Positions 34,902 to 43,875 of a stretch of 44,777 bases of DNA are shown one piece after another. The first letter of the stretch is position 1; every line of letters starts with the position of its first letter. The stretch covers positions 1-44,777 of the forward strand of contig JAPKYZ010000093.1 in assembly GCA_026394055.1 (NCBI GenBank), read 5' to 3'. The notes below the pieces were generated by a model. It was not told where the DNA came from. It saw only the letters and a program-made list of their open reading frames with translations, and made no database searches. Position numbers and translations under genes: made by a program. This DNA is from Acidobacteriota bacterium (GTDB lineage Bacteria; Acidobacteriota; Terriglobia; Bryobacterales; Bryobacteraceae).

Positions 34902-36710
34902 ATGGATTCTACACTCCCCGGCTCGATTCATGTCGAGACTCTTCGCGGCTGGCGGCGCTTCCTGGCATTCTCCGGTCCGGCCTATCTGGTTAGCGTGGGG
35001 TACATGGACCCCGGCAACTGGGCGGCGGACCTGGAAGCCGGTTCGCGCTTCGGCTACCAGTTGCTTTGGGTGCTGGTGGCCTGCAATCTGATCGCGTTGC
35101 TGCTGCAAACGTTGTCCGCGCGCCTGGGCATCGCCAGCGGGCGCGATCTGGCGCAGTGCTGTCGTGAACAATACCCTCGTCCGGTGGCGGTAGCCCTGTG
35201 GGCGCTGTGCGAGATCTCCATCGCGGCCTGCGACCTGGCCGAGGTTCTGGGCACGGCCATCGGGCTGAAACTGCTGTTTGGCCTGCCGCTATTGGCCGGG
35301 GTGTTGATCACCACTCTTTCGACACTCGGGATTCTGACGCTTTCGCGTTCCGGCATCAAGATGCTGGAGCGGATCGTGCTGGGCCTGGTGGCCCTGGTGG
35401 GCGCCTGCGTCGCCGCGGAGCTGGTGATGGCGCGGCCGGATTGGGCGGAGGTGGCCCTGGGGCTGAAGCCTTCGGTCGCGCCCGAGATGCTGCTGGCGGC
35501 GGCCAGCCTGCTGGGCGCCACCGTGATGCCGCACAACCTTTACCTGCACTCCTCACTGGTGCAGACGCGAGCGATCGACAACTCACCGGGCTCGCGCCAT
35601 CGGGCCGCCTGGTACAACCTGCTGGATTCGGTGTTGGCGTTGAATGGCGCATTTCTGGTGAACGCCGGCCTGCTGATCCTGGCGGGCGCCGTATTCTTTA
35701 CGAACCACATCGCGGTCGACCGCATTGAGCAGGCGCATCAGCTGCTGTCGCCGCTGATGGGCGCCGGGGTGGCTTCGGCCGTGTTTGCGATCGCCTTGAT
35801 CGCCAGCGGCCAGTCCTCCACCGTCACCGGCACCTTGGCGGGCCAGATTGTGATGGAGGGCTTTTTGCAGATCCGGATGCGGCCCTGGTTGCGCAGCCTG
35901 CTCACGCGGCTGGCGGCGGTGATTCCGGCGGTGGTCATCATTCTCGTCATGGGGGAAGGCGCCAGCTACCGGCTGCTGCTGCTCAGCCAGGTGATTCTCA
36001 GCCTGCAGCTGCCGTTCGCCGTAATTCCCTTGATCCACTTCACCAGCGATGCTGAACGGATGCGGGAGATGAAGAACAACCTGCTGATGCGGATCGGAGC
36101 GTGGGCTGCGGCATTGCTGATCGTCTCGCTGAATCTGTGGCTGGTAATCAAGCTGGTTCCGGCGGAATGGGCGGTGCTGGTGGGTGTGCCGTTGCTGGCG
36201 TTGCTGGCCTATGTCGGACTGGCTCCCCGCCGCCAGCCGGTGGCTCCGCTGCTGCCGGAGGCGCCGGTGGCGCTGCCGTTTGCCGCACCGCTCTACCGGC
36301 GCATCCTGGTGCCGCTGGACCATTCGACCCTTGACCGGGCCGCCCTGACGCATGCCACCGCGATGGCGAAGCTCTATGGCGCCAAGCTGCTGCTGCTCCA
36401 CGTCGAGGAGGGGGTGGCCAGCCAGCTCTATGGCGATCAGGCACAGACGGCGGAAGAGGCGGAAGGCGTCGAATACTTGCGGCACATCGAACTTTCTCTC
36501 CGCCAGCAGTCCGTGGACGTTGAGTTCTTCACTGCCTACTCAACGGACCCCAAGGCGGAGATCATCCGCTTTGCCCGCGAACATGCCCCGGACCTGGTAG
36601 TGATGGGCAGCCACGGCCACCGTGGCATCAAAGACATCATCTTCGGCTCCACCATCAACCAGGTCCGGCACGAGTTGAAGGTGCCTGTGCTGGCCGTCCG
36701 CGGCGAGTAG
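34902..36710 (+). CDS. Nramp divalent-metal transporter fused to a universal stress domain
   Basis: A 602-residue fusion. Residues about 20-440 are an Nramp/MntH-type transporter with the metal-binding DPGN at 36-39 in helix 1 and MPHN at 209-212 in helix 6, plus about eleven hydrophobic segments. It should import Mn2+ or Fe2+ with protons. Residues 465-602 form a UspA domain (RRILVPLDHSTLDRA ... VVMGSHGHRG), with the ATP-binding pattern G569-x2-G572-x9-G582-S. The cytoplasmic Usp domain may tune transport by ATP binding, which is inference. Start ATG 34902; no strong ribosome site. A palindrome overlaps its promoter. It is divergent from rrf2-cysK. Confidence 0.93.
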   Translation: MDSTLPGSIHVETLRGWRRFLAFSGPAYLVSVGYMDPGNWAADLEAGSRFGYQLLWVLVACNLIALLLQTLSARLGIASGRDLAQCCREQYPRPVAVALWALCEISIAACDLAEVLGTAIGLKLLFGLPLLAGVLITTLSTLGILTLSRSGIKMLERIVLGLVALVGACVAAELVMARPDWAEVALGLKPSVAPEMLLAAASLLGATVMPHNLYLHSSLVQTRAIDNSPGSRHRAAWYNLLDSVLALNGAFLVNAGLLILAGAVFFTNHIAVDRIEQAHQLLSPLMGAGVASAVFAIALIASGQSSTVTGTLAGQIVMEGFLQIRMRPWLRSLLTRLAAVIPAVVIILVMGEGASYRLLLLSQVILSLQLPFAVIPLIHFTSDAERMREMKNNLLMRIGAWAAALLIVSLNLWLVIKLVPAEWAVLVGVPLLALLAYVGLAPRRQPVAPLLPEAPVALPFAAPLYRRILVPLDHSTLDRAALTHATAMAKLYGAKLLLLHVEEGVASQLYGDQAQTAEEAEGVEYLRHIELSLRQQSVDVEFFTAYSTDPKAEIIRFAREHAPDLVVMGSHGHRGIKDIIFGSTINQVRHELKVPVLAVRGE

Positions 36711-36729
36711 CCCGGCTCAGACAAAGAAA

Positions 36730-36758
36730 TGGCAGGGCGGCACCAATCCGCCCTGCCA
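36730..36758 (-). terminator. terminator hairpin between Nramp-Usp and HEAT operon ends
   Basis: An 11-bp perfect stem (TGGCAGGGCGG / CCGCCCTGCCA) with a 7-base loop lies between the two converging units. On the minus strand it is followed by TTTCTTTG, so it should mainly end the sigma-factor/HEAT operon; it may act on both strands. Confidence 0.65.
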
Positions 36759-36780
36759 AAGGAGCTGCTCGCTTTGATCG

Positions 36781-37833
36781 CTACTTCGTCAGTACTTCCT
36801 CGAAGTACTTCAGAGCGCGGGCATCTTTCGATTGCCCCAGCCAGAACATCGCCTGCTTGCGCACCGCCGGGTTCTGGTTGGTCCGCGCCACCTGGATCAG
36901 CATGGGAATGCCCTGGTCTTGCGGCATCTGCGTGAGCGCGAAGACGGCCTTCTTCTTCACTTCCGTATCCGGGTCCTTGTCCAGCGCTTCGGTGATCGCT
37001 CCTGTGGCCACTTGCCGCGACGCCCGTTGGGCCAGCCAGAAAAGGGCCTGACCGCGCACGTGCGGCACCTTGTCTTCCTTGGCCACGCGGATGATGGCCG
37101 GCATCGCCTCCGGCTCCGCGCTTTGCGTCAGGGCAAAGACGGCATGCTCCCGCACCTTGTCTGAAGGATCTTCGCGCGAGGCGCGGGCCACCGTGAGATA
37201 GCCCGGGCGCCCCCGCGAGTTCGCCAGCCAGAACAACGCCGATCGCCGGATCTTTTCACTGGGGGAGCTCAAGGCCATCTTGTCGAGAGCGGCCGCCGCG
37301 GCCGGGCCGGCATGCATGGCGATGGCGTGAACGGCGGAATCGCCCACCGCTTTGGTCCGCTCCCCGGTCGCGCCATCTTCTGCCACCAGCCCCACCAGCA
37401 CCTCGACACTCTGGTCCGCGGCGACACCGGTCAGCCAGTAGAGCGGCAGGCCACCGCCATCAAGCGGGCAATCAATGGCGAAACTACGGACCTTCTGGAT
37501 CTTCCCCTGCTCGGCCCGCAACAGAATCGAGACGTGCGTGGGGCCTTCCAGCTGCACCGGGCCAGGCCGCGCCACCGGACCGCCGGTGGTCTTGTTGCCC
37601 TCCAGGCCACAGCCCCGCCCCTGGTTGTCCCAGCAGCAAGAGTTGTGCTCACCTGGAATCTTCGCGACGGTGTAGCCAATCCAGGCCGGGCCGCTCTGGC
37701 GGGCGGCGAGTTGGCGGAGCTGTGCCGTCAGCCCGCCGGTGGCCGCCAGGTTCTGGCGTTGAGCATTGGTGATGGCCGGCTCCTGCGCCCAAAGCGCGGA
37801 GGTGAACGTCAGGATGAGCAGTGTCTGGTGCAT
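36781..37833 (-). CDS. exported HEAT-repeat protein
   Basis: A 350-residue protein with a short signal peptide (MHQTLLILTFTSALWAQ). The middle has a Cys cluster (HNSCCWDNQGRGCGLEGNK). From about 175 to the end come HEAT repeats of about 31 residues with alternating cores, for instance RRSALFWLAN, REHAVFALTQ, RGQALFWLAQ, KKKAVFALTQ and RKQAMFWLGQ. It is the last gene of the ECF operon; AAGGAG overlapping the preceding stop provides its ribosome site. HEAT superhelices bind proteins or peptides, so a periplasmic sensing or scaffolding role under the sigma factor is likely but unproven. Confidence 0.88.
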   Translation of the reverse strand: MHQTLLILTFTSALWAQEPAITNAQRQNLAATGGLTAQLRQLAARQSGPAWIGYTVAKIPGEHNSCCWDNQGRGCGLEGNKTTGGPVARPGPVQLEGPTHVSILLRAEQGKIQKVRSFAIDCPLDGGGLPLYWLTGVAADQSVEVLVGLVAEDGATGERTKAVGDSAVHAIAMHAGPAAAAALDKMALSSPSEKIRRSALFWLANSRGRPGYLTVARASREDPSDKVREHAVFALTQSAEPEAMPAIIRVAKEDKVPHVRGQALFWLAQRASRQVATGAITEALDKDPDTEVKKKAVFALTQMPQDQGIPMLIQVARTNQNPAVRKQAMFWLGQSKDARALKYFEEVLTK

Positions 37834-37843
37834 GGCAGGCTCC

Positions 37844-39247
37844 TTACTTGTTCAACAGTTCCATCAGGAAGTCGCTGGCTTCCTTGCTCCGCATGTGGGA
37901 GAGCTGTTGGACCGCAGCCCGCCGCAGGTCGGAATTGGTCTCTTTGCGCGCCAGCTCCACCAGGGCCTTGGCATTGCCCTGGATCGCCAGCGACTCCAGG
38001 ATCTTCTTGCGGATCTCCACTTCCGTCAGCGCGGTGTAGATGGCCGTCAGCGCGTCGCCCGTTTCGGCGGACCGCGTCGTGCCCAGATACCGGATGGCCC
38101 GGTCTCGCAGCGCCGGTTCTTTCTCGGTTTTGGCGACCTCGATCAGCTTTTGCACGTAGCCTCCATTGCCCATCGCCTCCAGCAGCGCCGATCGCACGGG
38201 CACCGAGGATTCCGACTCATAAAGACCCGCCAACTGGCTATTGGCGCCCATGTGGCCCAGATGCCGGATCGCCGTCAGCCGCAGGTCGACCGTCGGGTCG
38301 CTTTTGGCCACCGCCAGCAACCGGTCCCGCTCGCCGGCCGTCATGTAGCCGTTGAGCACTTGCTTCTTCACGCTCAAGTCACTGGAGGAGCCATAGATGT
38401 CAGCCAGCAGCTGCCGGTTCTCCTTGCCGCCGTAGACCCCCAGGCTGCGCACCGCGATCAACTGCAGATCCGGATTGGCGCCACCTTTGGCCACGCGGGC
38501 CACCACCTCCCGCGCCTTGGGAGATTCGCTCTGGCTCAGCACAAACAGGGCGCGTTCCCGCAAACGAGGTGAGGATTGCTTGGTCAACAACTGCTCCAGC
38601 AAGGGAATGGAGCGCTCCGGGTCACTGTGCATCAAGCTGTTGATCGCCATCACCTTGATTTCGTCGTCGGACGAATCCTCGGGCGAAACAGGCTTACCAG
38701 CCGCCTGTCCGATCTCGACCCGCATGGCCTTGGCGTCATTCAGCCAGCGGCTTTGCGGATGATTCTTGGCCAGCATGTCGAGCGTCGCCAGAGCCTCGGA
38801 GCCGCGCCCCAATTTCATCAAGGCGTACGCCTTCCAGTAGAGCGCCCCATCGGCCCGCCCTTTACCTGAACCGCCCACTTCCGTGAACTGCGCCAGCGCT
38901 TCGTCCCACTGCCGTTTGTCGAGCGAACGCATTCCGCGCTCGTACTGGCGCTCCCCTGCATCGTCGGTGCGCAGCCTGTCTTTGATCTGCATCGCCAGGC
39001 CGTCCGCCCGCCAGGACACCGATTTCGCCACGCTCACGGCACTGGCCACCTTGGTTTGGATCTCGCTGGCAAGCCCGGCAACATCCTTCAACTGGGACAG
39101 TTCCGCCAGGCTCTGCCAGTCCACGCTCTTCATCGGAGCGGGAGCCGGAGCAACAGCCAAAGGGGCCGGAGGCTCGGGAGGCGTAGGCGGCTCCGGAATC
39201 TGGGCCACCGCGATGACCGCGCACAAGAAACCGAGAATCATTTTCAT
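37844..39247 (-). CDS. exported TPR plus HEAT-repeat protein
   Basis: A 467-residue protein with signal peptide (MKMILGFLCAVIAVA) and a proline-rich linker (about 17-37). Residues about 100-175 have TPR-like helices (YERGMRSLDKRQWDEALAQF, ALYWKAYALMKLGRGSEALA). From about 195 to 467 run HEAT repeats (RERALFVLSQSE, LQLIAVRSLGVYG, LRLTAIRHLGHMG, LRDRAIRYLGTTR, LRRAAVQQLSHMR). Its ATG overlaps the anti-sigma stop as ATGA. Similar in build to the next gene but not a close copy. The localisation is periplasmic; partner unknown. Confidence 0.88.
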   Translation of the reverse strand: MKMILGFLCAVIAVAQIPEPPTPPEPPAPLAVAPAPAPMKSVDWQSLAELSQLKDVAGLASEIQTKVASAVSVAKSVSWRADGLAMQIKDRLRTDDAGERQYERGMRSLDKRQWDEALAQFTEVGGSGKGRADGALYWKAYALMKLGRGSEALATLDMLAKNHPQSRWLNDAKAMRVEIGQAAGKPVSPEDSSDDEIKVMAINSLMHSDPERSIPLLEQLLTKQSSPRLRERALFVLSQSESPKAREVVARVAKGGANPDLQLIAVRSLGVYGGKENRQLLADIYGSSSDLSVKKQVLNGYMTAGERDRLLAVAKSDPTVDLRLTAIRHLGHMGANSQLAGLYESESSVPVRSALLEAMGNGGYVQKLIEVAKTEKEPALRDRAIRYLGTTRSAETGDALTAIYTALTEVEIRKKILESLAIQGNAKALVELARKETNSDLRRAAVQQLSHMRSKEASDFLMELLNK

Positions 39248-40062
39248 AGTGATTTACCTTTCAGTGAAGTAGTGGAGATTGCCCGTGGCCGGACGGCGGT
39301 TGGCTCAGCACTCAGTTCCCGCATGCGTGAACCGAGCACCTTCACCTTAAACAGCAGACCCTGGCCATTCACCCGAGCCCGCAGGTTCCTTAGCTGCTCC
39401 GGCGCCCACGAAGGCGGGGCGTGAGCCACATCCAGCAGAATTCGTTCCAAATCATCAAGGGTGGCCAACAGCGCCGAATTTCCCTGCTGCGCGGCACACT
39501 GCCGGTAGAGCCGGTTGGCCGCCAGCATGTTCTCCGCGCGCTCATGTTCGTCACCCAAAGCTTCATTGTTGATCTCAATCAACATCCGTTCCGACTGTTC
39601 AAAATGGTCCGAGAGCGCCGCCACCAGCAGGCGTTCCCGCACCACTTCCGGTGCGCTGCCTTGCGCCAGTTCCGCCGCGTGTTTCACTTCGGAAGGCGCA
39701 GCCCCGGGCGTTGTCGGGTAGGTCAGCCGTCCGGCAAAGAACGCCGCCACCGCCAGCCCCGCCGCCGCCGCGGCCAAGCGCCATTGATTGGTGGGTACCA
39801 ACCGGCTCCACCACGAGCGGCGGCTGCGGAGGGCGCCCTCTTGCGCTTGGAGCTTCCGCCAGAGCTCGGCCTCAAAGTCCAGCCCCGGTTCCGGCACCGC
39901 CAGCGCCTTCATCACCGCCAATGGAGCTTTCAGCAATTCAAACTGTTGGGCACAATCCGGACAAACTGCCAGATGCGGGCCGATATCGACGCTGCCTACT
40001 TCACCGAAGTAGTAGGCCGTCAACTGTTCTTCGGTGGGGTGAGATACTTCTAGGTCCGCCAT
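39244..40062 (-). CDS. zinc-finger anti-sigma factor with one membrane segment
   Basis: A 272-residue protein. The N-terminus has the zinc anti-sigma motif HxxxCxxC (His30, Cys34, Cys37 in GPHLAVCPDC). A membrane segment follows at about 93-112 (LAAAAAGLAVAAFFAGRLTY); the rest is a helical extracytoplasmic part. It should hold the ECF sigma factor encoded just upstream inactive until a signal releases it. The start overlaps the sigma gene end by 13 bp and the stop overlaps the next ATG, so stoichiometric coupled translation is likely. Confidence 0.9.
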   Translation of the reverse strand: MADLEVSHPTEEQLTAYYFGEVGSVDIGPHLAVCPDCAQQFELLKAPLAVMKALAVPEPGLDFEAELWRKLQAQEGALRSRRSWWSRLVPTNQWRLAAAAAGLAVAAFFAGRLTYPTTPGAAPSEVKHAAELAQGSAPEVVRERLLVAALSDHFEQSERMLIEINNEALGDEHERAENMLAANRLYRQCAAQQGNSALLATLDDLERILLDVAHAPPSWAPEQLRNLRARVNGQGLLFKVKVLGSRMRELSAEPTAVRPRAISTTSLKGKSL

Positions 40063-40685
40063 TGAGTGGTCATCCTCCTTTCGGTCTGCAACATTTTTCG
40101 AACTTTATGGACGGCGCGAAACACGGCATGCCGCGCGGCACCGGCGCTGATCTCCAGCCCCTGGCTGATCTGCTCGATCGACTGATCCTCAAAGTGCCGC
40201 AACGTAAAAGCCACGCGCTCCTGAGGCGTCAGTTCATCGAGCACCGCCAGCAGTTGGCCTTGCAGCTGCCCGCTGGCCGCCAGCCGTTCCGGGTCCGGCA
40301 CATCACCGGGGATGCGGTCCGCCACTGCCAGGACACCCTCAGCGGGCGGTTCCGACAGGCTGCTCTCTGACCGCCGCCGCTTGACGCGGAGATAGTCGAG
40401 CGCTTGGTTCGAGACGATGCGGTAGATCCAGCTGGAGAACTGTGCCCGCTGGTCAAAACCGTCCAGCCCTCGATACGCCCGCAGGAGCGCGTCCTGGACC
40501 ACGTCCTTCGCATCTTCTTCATTCCCGATCATGCGGAAGGCGACGCGGAACAGCTGCCGCCCGTAGCGCTCAACAAGCACACGATAGGCGTCACTGTCAC
40601 CAGTCCGTACCCGCTCGACCAAGTCGGCGTCGCTCAAATCCATCCGCTCATTAGACTTGCCCGCGCCGTGCGTGTTAGCGGTCAT
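40050..40685 (-). CDS. ECF RNA polymerase sigma factor
   Basis: Up to 211 residues. Region 2 is clear (DSDAYRVLVERYGRQLFRVA, NEEDAKDVVQDALLRAYRGL, RAQFSSWIYRIVSNQALDYL), followed by region 4 (TPQERVAFTLRHFEDQSIEQ, then ISAGAARHAVFRAVHKVRKML). It is an RpoE/SigW-like ECF factor. Starts possible at 40685 or at ATG 40643 (MDLSDADLVERV), which better fits family length. Overlaps the anti-sigma gene, confirming the pair. ECF units usually control their own operon; no clear ECF-type promoter was recognised upstream. Confidence 0.93.
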   Translation of the reverse strand: MTANTHGAGKSNERMDLSDADLVERVRTGDSDAYRVLVERYGRQLFRVAFRMIGNEEDAKDVVQDALLRAYRGLDGFDQRAQFSSWIYRIVSNQALDYLRVKRRRSESSLSEPPAEGVLAVADRIPGDVPDPERLAASGQLQGQLLAVLDELTPQERVAFTLRHFEDQSIEQISQGLEISAGAARHAVFRAVHKVRKMLQTERRMTTQWRT

Positions 40686-40850
40686 CGTTGAAAAGAAAAT
40701 AGGGCCCCGCGAAGGAGTCGCCAGGCGATGGTGAAATCGAAGACAACCGTCAACGGAATCGTCCGGCGATCAGTGCCGGCACGGAGCAACGGTGGGCACC
40801 TCGCCCACATCAGGCGAGCGTCCTCAGCACTCAGCGCGTTGGGTCGAGCT

Positions 40851-42008
40851 TTAAGCCTTGGCGGCTTTGGCTTTCTCGTCGAGTTCCTTCAGCGTGAACC
40901 GCACGCTGACCACGTACGGCGGCTCGTCCGGGGTCCAGTGGCCGTAGGTGGTGGTGACAAAGGTGCCATTGGGCAGCAGCTCAACCCCCGGATAGGCGCA
41001 GTCGCTCCGGAAATGGTTCTTCATCAACCGGACGCGGTACTGCCCTTCGCGCGAGGCTACCAGATCGTCGTAGCGGCCCACCCAGCCCACCCAATCGCCC
41101 TTGGTCGGGCTTTCGTGCGTGGTGTCGCGAAAGCTGATGAACAGGCGGCCATCGCGCGCATAACGGGCGACGTGACGGTCGCCGGTGAGGGCTCCGGGCA
41201 GCTCCCGCGGCTCGGTCCAGCTGTGCCCTTCGTCGTTGCTGAACGAGATAAAGGAGTTGAACTTCCGGCTGTTCTCGCGAAGCAGCATCGCCAACTGCTT
41301 GCCATCGGGAGATCGCACCAGTCCCGGCTCGCACAGATGGGCCTGCGGATGGTGGGCGACCACTTCTGGTGTCGTCCAGTTCAACCCGCCATCGCTCGAT
41401 AGCGTCTTGTAGACCCTAAATACCGGCACGTGCGGCGTGGCCAGTGGTGTAGCGGGAGGCGGCGCAAAGTACCGGCCATCGTCATGGAAGACAGCCAGAT
41501 AGCGGCCGTCCTTCAATCGCTTGACGTCGCCCATGGCGACAATGCCGCCAAAATTGCCGATCGGCGCGAGACGCGTCCAGGTAGCGCCATCGTCTTCGGA
41601 ATACGCCAGCCGCACCGGGTAGAGCCCCGAGAACAGGATCAGTCGTTTGCGCCCATCCCGGTCCACCGTGCGATGGATGGTGGGCGTTTCAAGCGACGTC
41701 GCCCAATTCTCCGGCACCGGCAAACGCGGGGACCAGGTGAGGCCGCCATCGCTCGACCGTTTCATCTGGATGGCGCCCTTGCCGTGACCCTTGGGGTAGA
41801 CGCAGAGCATCGTCTTGCCATCTTCCAGCAGGACCGTCGTCGGATGCCCCAAATACTGCCCCGCCTCGCGGTCCACCACCACCTGCCGCGCGACATCGCG
41901 AGACAGATCGACGACAGGTATCGAGTAGCCACGCGAGAGCACCGGGGGCACCGCCCCGTTGGCGGTGAACGCCGCTACGGCCGAGCCAAGAAATACACGC
42001 CGGTCCAT
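40851..42008 (-). CDS. Tat-exported sialidase/BNR-repeat protein
   Basis: A 385-residue protein beginning MDRRVFLGSAVAAF, a twin-arginine signal. Asp-box repeats SxDxGxTW are seen four times (SSDGGLTWS, SEDDGATWT, SSDGGLNWT, SNDEGHSWT), which marks a six-bladed propeller of the sialidase superfamily. A catalytic assignment by eye is uncertain, so it may be an exo-alpha-sialidase or another glycan-active BNR protein. Its ATG overlaps by one base the stop of the DUF2721 gene (TAATG). Confidence 0.86.
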   Translation of the reverse strand: MDRRVFLGSAVAAFTANGAVPPVLSRGYSIPVVDLSRDVARQVVVDREAGQYLGHPTTVLLEDGKTMLCVYPKGHGKGAIQMKRSSDGGLTWSPRLPVPENWATSLETPTIHRTVDRDGRKRLILFSGLYPVRLAYSEDDGATWTRLAPIGNFGGIVAMGDVKRLKDGRYLAVFHDDGRYFAPPPATPLATPHVPVFRVYKTLSSDGGLNWTTPEVVAHHPQAHLCEPGLVRSPDGKQLAMLLRENSRKFNSFISFSNDEGHSWTEPRELPGALTGDRHVARYARDGRLFISFRDTTHESPTKGDWVGWVGRYDDLVASREGQYRVRLMKNHFRSDCAYPGVELLPNGTFVTTTYGHWTPDEPPYVVSVRFTLKELDEKAKAAKA

Positions 42009-42514
42009 TAGCTGTGTTCGCCTTTCGAGTGGTGGTCCGCAACCGCGTCCGCCACCTCTTCATCAATCTGGTCCAGCGCCAGCCGTGTCTCCCGCACCAG
42101 CAGCGAGCAACCATACACCAGGCTGCCCACCGCAAAGATGCCGATCAGCAACCCCGCCGCCGCCAGCGACTGGAACACCAGCATCACGTCATAGTAAGCC
42201 AGTGCCGACCCCAGCACCGTGATCAGCGCCGCGGCGGCAAACGAGCCCAAGCCGGCGTACAAGATCCGCAAGGCCCGCACCAGCAGTTGCGACCGAGAAC
42301 GGAGCCGCGCCATCTGCCGGATTGATTGTTGATAGACCGGCGAATCCGGCGCATGCCGTTTCAGCTCTTCGGTCAAGTAGCGCGTCCGGTCCACCACGCG
42401 GGCAATCCGATTGGCGGTGCCCAGCGCCAGCACCGAGCTGGCATTGGTGAGAATCGCGGGTGCCACCACGGTGGTGAGGACGGCGAACGGGGTGTTGGTG
42501 AGGCTGCTGTCCAT
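42008..42514 (-). CDS. DUF2721 membrane protein
   Basis: A 168-residue membrane protein, taken from ATG 42514 (MDSSLTNTPFAVLTTVVAPA); the frame upstream would overlap the divergent LarA-like gene. It matches DUF2721 in layout: N-terminal hydrophobic helix (AVLTTVVAPAILTNASSVLA), a polar RTRYL region, then two membrane helices (about 85-105 and 112-135). The function is unknown. Stop and next ATG share one base with the sialidase gene, so the two are cotranscribed. Confidence 0.85.
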   Translation of the reverse strand: MDSSLTNTPFAVLTTVVAPAILTNASSVLALGTANRIARVVDRTRYLTEELKRHAPDSPVYQQSIRQMARLRSRSQLLVRALRILYAGLGSFAAAALITVLGSALAYYDVMLVFQSLAAAGLLIGIFAVGSLVYGCSLLVRETRLALDQIDEEVADAVADHHSKGEHS

Positions 42515-42536
42515 AAGAAGCTTAGAACCAGCATCG

Positions 42537-42542
42537 TATAAT
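42537..42542 (+). promoter_or_regulatory. -10 element of the LarA-like gene
   Basis: A perfect TATAAT lies eight bases before the ATG at 42551. The -35 region is poor. A start of transcription at about 42549-42551 would give a leaderless message. The element sits in the 36-bp gap to the divergent DUF2721 gene. Confidence 0.5.
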
Positions 42543-42550
42543 CCAGACGT

Positions 42551-43858
42551 ATGGAATTTCCCCGCTTGCTGCTGGTGAAGCAGCACTTCCCTGACCGCCG
42601 GGTGCACGACATCCCAGGCACCGTTCACGCTGAGCTTTCGCAAGCCGGTTTTGCCGCGCGTTTGCAGCCCGGAGCCAAGGTGGCCATCGGCGTCGGATCG
42701 CGCGGCATTGCCAACATTGCCATCATCGTGCGCGCCGTCGTCGACTACTGGAAGTCAGCCGGCATGCAGCCGTTCATCTTCCCAGCGATGGGCAGCCACG
42801 GCGCGGCCACCGCGGAAGGCCAAGCCGATGTGCTGGCCCACTATGGCGTCGATGAAGCGGCGATGGGCTGCCCGGTAATCTCGCAGCTGGGCGTGGTCAG
42901 CCTGGGTTCCACTGCCGATGGCATTGAAGCGTTCATGGATCAGCAGGCCTTTGAGTCCGATGGCGTGATGCTGGTGGGCCGCGTGAAATGGCACACCGAT
43001 TTCGCGGGCGGCATTGAATCCGGCCTGTTCAAGATGATGGCCATTGGTCTGGGCAAGTTTGCCGGGGCGCAGCGCTATCACACGTATGCCTACAAGCTGG
43101 GCCTGGAGACCGTGATCCGCGCCGTGGGCCGCCAAGTGCTGAAGTCCGGCAAGATCCTGGGTGGCTTGGCGATCCTGGAAGATGCCAACCACAACACCGG
43201 CCAGTTGACCGCCGTTCCCGTCGACAACATGGAGCAGCGCGAAGAGGAGCTGCTGACGCTGGTGAAGAGCTGGATGGGCCGCGTGCCGGTAGCCGAGCTC
43301 GACATCCTGATCCTTGATGAGATCGGCAAGACCATCTCCGGCGCGGGCATGGACACCAAGGTGGTGAACCGCAGCGTCCAGGGCCAGTACAACCCCTGGG
43401 ACACCGCCGGCAAGATCCACCGGCTCTTCGTTCGCGGCCTTTCTGACAAATCCTACGGCAACGGCGTGGGCCTCGGCATGGCCGATGTCATCCACGACCG
43501 CCTGCTGGAGCGGATCGATTGGAACCCCACCTACATCAACTCCTTCACCGCCTCCACACCCGCCGCCGTCCGCACGCCGCCGCACTTCTCCACGGATCGT
43601 GAGTGTCTGGAACGCTTGGCGCGCACGGTGGGTAAGCTGGACTTGAGCGAAGTCACCTACGGCTGGATCCGCAACACGATGGAGTTGCGCGTCCTGGAGC
43701 TGAGCGAAAACCTGCGGCCCGAGATCGGAGCCAACCCGCAGCTCGAGATCATTGGCGAAAGCCGCGCCGTCGAGTTTGACGACCACGGCAATCTATCCAA
43801 CGTACGAACTGAGTCCGGAGCGCCGTGGGCGGCATCGGAAGTAGTGGGCGGGCACTAA
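42551..43858 (+). CDS. LarA-like (DUF2088) protein, nickel-pincer racemase superfamily
   Basis: A 435-residue protein of the lactate racemase LarA/DUF2088 group. Visible: KVAIGVGSRGIANIAIIV, then PAMGSHGAATAEGQ with His83 in the position of the family's catalytic GxH motif, and VGRVKWHTDF with His148. LarA enzymes racemise alpha-hydroxyacids using a nickel-pincer cofactor made by LarB, LarC and LarE; none of these is in the window, so cofactor use and substrate are unknown. It is probably a broader LarA-superfamily member acting on another hydroxyacid or sugar acid. Start ATG 42551; leaderless promoter likely. The next gene starts 17 bp downstream. Confidence 0.85.
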   Translation: MEFPRLLLVKQHFPDRRVHDIPGTVHAELSQAGFAARLQPGAKVAIGVGSRGIANIAIIVRAVVDYWKSAGMQPFIFPAMGSHGAATAEGQADVLAHYGVDEAAMGCPVISQLGVVSLGSTADGIEAFMDQQAFESDGVMLVGRVKWHTDFAGGIESGLFKMMAIGLGKFAGAQRYHTYAYKLGLETVIRAVGRQVLKSGKILGGLAILEDANHNTGQLTAVPVDNMEQREEELLTLVKSWMGRVPVAELDILILDEIGKTISGAGMDTKVVNRSVQGQYNPWDTAGKIHRLFVRGLSDKSYGNGVGLGMADVIHDRLLERIDWNPTYINSFTASTPAAVRTPPHFSTDRECLERLARTVGKLDLSEVTYGWIRNTMELRVLELSENLRPEIGANPQLEIIGESRAVEFDDHGNLSNVRTESGAPWAASEVVGGH

Positions 43859-43875
43859 CGCCGCTCACTCGAAGC

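Noticed and set aside
40686..40850. ECF autoregulated promoter upstream of the sigma gene
   Set aside because: I could not find a convincing pair of ECF -35/-10 elements in these 165 bp.
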